Part shown: one piece after another, positions 13,894 through 14,848 of the stretch
Layout of the letters: each line of letters starts with the position of its first letter
Position numbering within the stretch: the first letter of the stretch is position 1
Assembly: GCA_015662785.1 (NCBI GenBank)
Contig: DQTM01000086.1
Span: forward strand, 1-14,848
Length of the DNA: 14,848 bases
From: Sulfurospirillum arcachonense
GTDB taxonomy: Bacteria > Campylobacterota > Campylobacteria > Campylobacterales > Sulfurospirillaceae
Direction: 5' to 3'
Position numbers and translations under genes: made by a program
The notes under the pieces: generated by a model
What the model was told of the DNA's origin: nothing
What the model saw: the letters and a program-made list of their open reading frames with translations, nothing else
The model's database searches: none

Positions 13894-14848
13894 TAGATTA
13901 CCTCCAATTTAGCTCTGATTGCACCTGCTTTTTTAATACCTTGTATTATAGAGATTATATCTTTTGGTTTTGCACCTAGCTTATGAAGTGCTCTTGTGAG
14001 GTTTGCTACCGTTATTTTGTCATCTTCTATATTTAATAGGTTTTCATTTGCACTAATGTGAACACCATTTTTCATGTTAATTCCATCTTCTAGTTCATCT
14101 TCAATAATCTTTTTTACAGGAGCAATTTTTATAGTAATACCACCATGAGTTATGATAACTGGATCAACTTTGATATCTATACCAGATACTATAGTTCCTG
14201 TTCTTTCATCTATAACAATCTTCTGTTCTCTTTGATAAAATACATCTACTTCTAATGTACTTGACAAAAACTCTATCATAGAAAGACTTGAGGGTTTCAT
14301 AAGTCTTATAGTTCTAGGATCAATAGCAACTGCAATATCTTCTTGAAAAAACTCATTAAGTCCATTTTGTACTGAAACTGCTGTTTTAAAATTTGAATTT
14401 TTTAGACTAAGATTTACAAAACTTTGATTATATATATCGTAGACTATCTCTTTTTCAACAATAGCACCATCAAAAACAGTTCCCGCTGTTGTGTGATTTT
14501 TAATTCCGCCACCTTTTCCATTTCTTCCGCCAATCGTAACTGAACCTTGTGAAAGAGCGTAAATATTTCCATCGACACCTTTTAAGGCTGTCATCAAAAG
14601 TGTACCACCTTCAAGTGATTTTGCATCGCCAATAGATGATATGTTAACATTGAGTTTGTCACCTTGCCTAGCAAATGCAGGAAGTAAGGTTGTAACTATA
14701 ACTGCTGCAACATTTTTTGATTTTATATCATTAGGGTCAATTTTTACACCAACGGTTTGTAGTAAATTTGAGATAGAACGTATAGTAAATTCTGAAGAAG
14801 AACCATCGCCAGTACCATTAAGACCAACAACCAAACCATAACCTATAA
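13893..14848 (-). CDS. flgI: Flagellar P-ring protein FlgI (5' end outside window)
   Basis: FlgI forms the periplasmic P-ring, the bushing round the flagellar rod in the cell wall. About 317 codons are visible, beginning inside the conserved IGYGLVVGLNGTGDGSSSEF stretch. The signal peptide and first residues lie past the right edge. Other conserved segments are NVAAVIVTTLLPAFARQGD (44-62 from the TTG at 14834), SIGDAKSLEGGTLLMTALKG, AIDPRTIRLMKP and LTRALHKLGAKPKDIISII near the C-terminus. The TTG at 14834 is an internal Leu codon, not the start. The C-terminus is intact. Confidence 0.95.
   Translation of the reverse strand, partial: IGYGLVVGLNGTGDGSSSEFTIRSISNLLQTVGVKIDPNDIKSKNVAAVIVTTLLPAFARQGDKLNVNISSIGDAKSLEGGTLLMTALKGVDGNIYALSQGSVTIGGRNGKGGGIKNHTTAGTVFDGAIVEKEIVYDIYNQSFVNLSLKNSNFKTAVSVQNGLNEFFQEDIAVAIDPRTIRLMKPSSLSMIEFLSSTLEVDVFYQREQKIVIDERTGTIVSGIDIKVDPVIITHGGITIKIAPVKKIIEDELEDGINMKNGVHISANENLLNIEDDKITVANLTRALHKLGAKPKDIISIIQGIKKAGAIRAKLEVI

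Noticed and set aside
14832..14834. TTG as the start codon of flgI
   Set aside because: The conserved IGYG motif continues upstream in frame to the window edge, so this is an internal leucine and the gene is simply cut by the window.

Overview
The window comes from an AT-rich genome of the Campylobacterota (formerly Epsilonproteobacteria). A Sulfurimonas-type relative is most likely. The reasons are: an atpB gene on its own, away from the other ATP synthase genes and followed by a small membrane protein; a short FlgJ that has only the rod-binding domain; a very short FlgM; and a flgI-flgJ-flgM-flgN-flgK order. This placement is inferred from gene content, not from a database search. Every gene supported here lies on the minus strand, so the window is described below from its right end to its left.

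Region 1 (14848 to about 9501) is a flagellar operon. It holds flgI (P-ring; its 5' end lies outside the window), flgJ (rod-binding), flgM (anti-sigma-28), a FlgN-like chaperone and flgK (hook-filament junction). These run with 1-bp overlaps or very short gaps into an orphan OppC/DppC-type ABC permease and a TIGR02757 (DUF2400) protein of unknown role. A good sigma-28-type promoter sits just before flgM, with its -35 element starting on the flgJ stop codon. The presumed flgN ribosome-binding site lies in a small hairpin that begins at the flgM stop codon.

Region 2 (about 9500 to 8481) has a clear promoter, then atpB (F0 subunit a), then a small two-helix membrane protein with no function I can assign. 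A perfect 11-bp inverted repeat joins the end of region 1 to the atpB promoter.

Region 3 (8354 to 479) is one compact type II secretion operon in the order gspK, L, M, N, C, D, E, F. It would encode a minor pseudopilin, the inner-membrane platform (L, M, C, F, plus a very small N-like protein), the outer-membrane secretin D and the hexameric ATPase E. The major pseudopilin (GspG), GspH/I/J and the prepilin peptidase (GspO) are absent, so they must be encoded elsewhere if the machine works.

Region 4 (478 to 1) is a broken lipoprotein gene. It has an in-frame TGA right after its lipobox. It is then cut by what looks like the end of an IS21-type insertion sequence carrying 23-24-bp TGTCCGA repeats.

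Across regions 2-3 the palindrome TACATGTA occurs ten times, far more often than base composition predicts. In six copies it sits inside the identical 12-mer CTTTACATGTAG. This recurring word is the least explained signal in the window. I found no complete defence system, CRISPR array, tRNA or rRNA.
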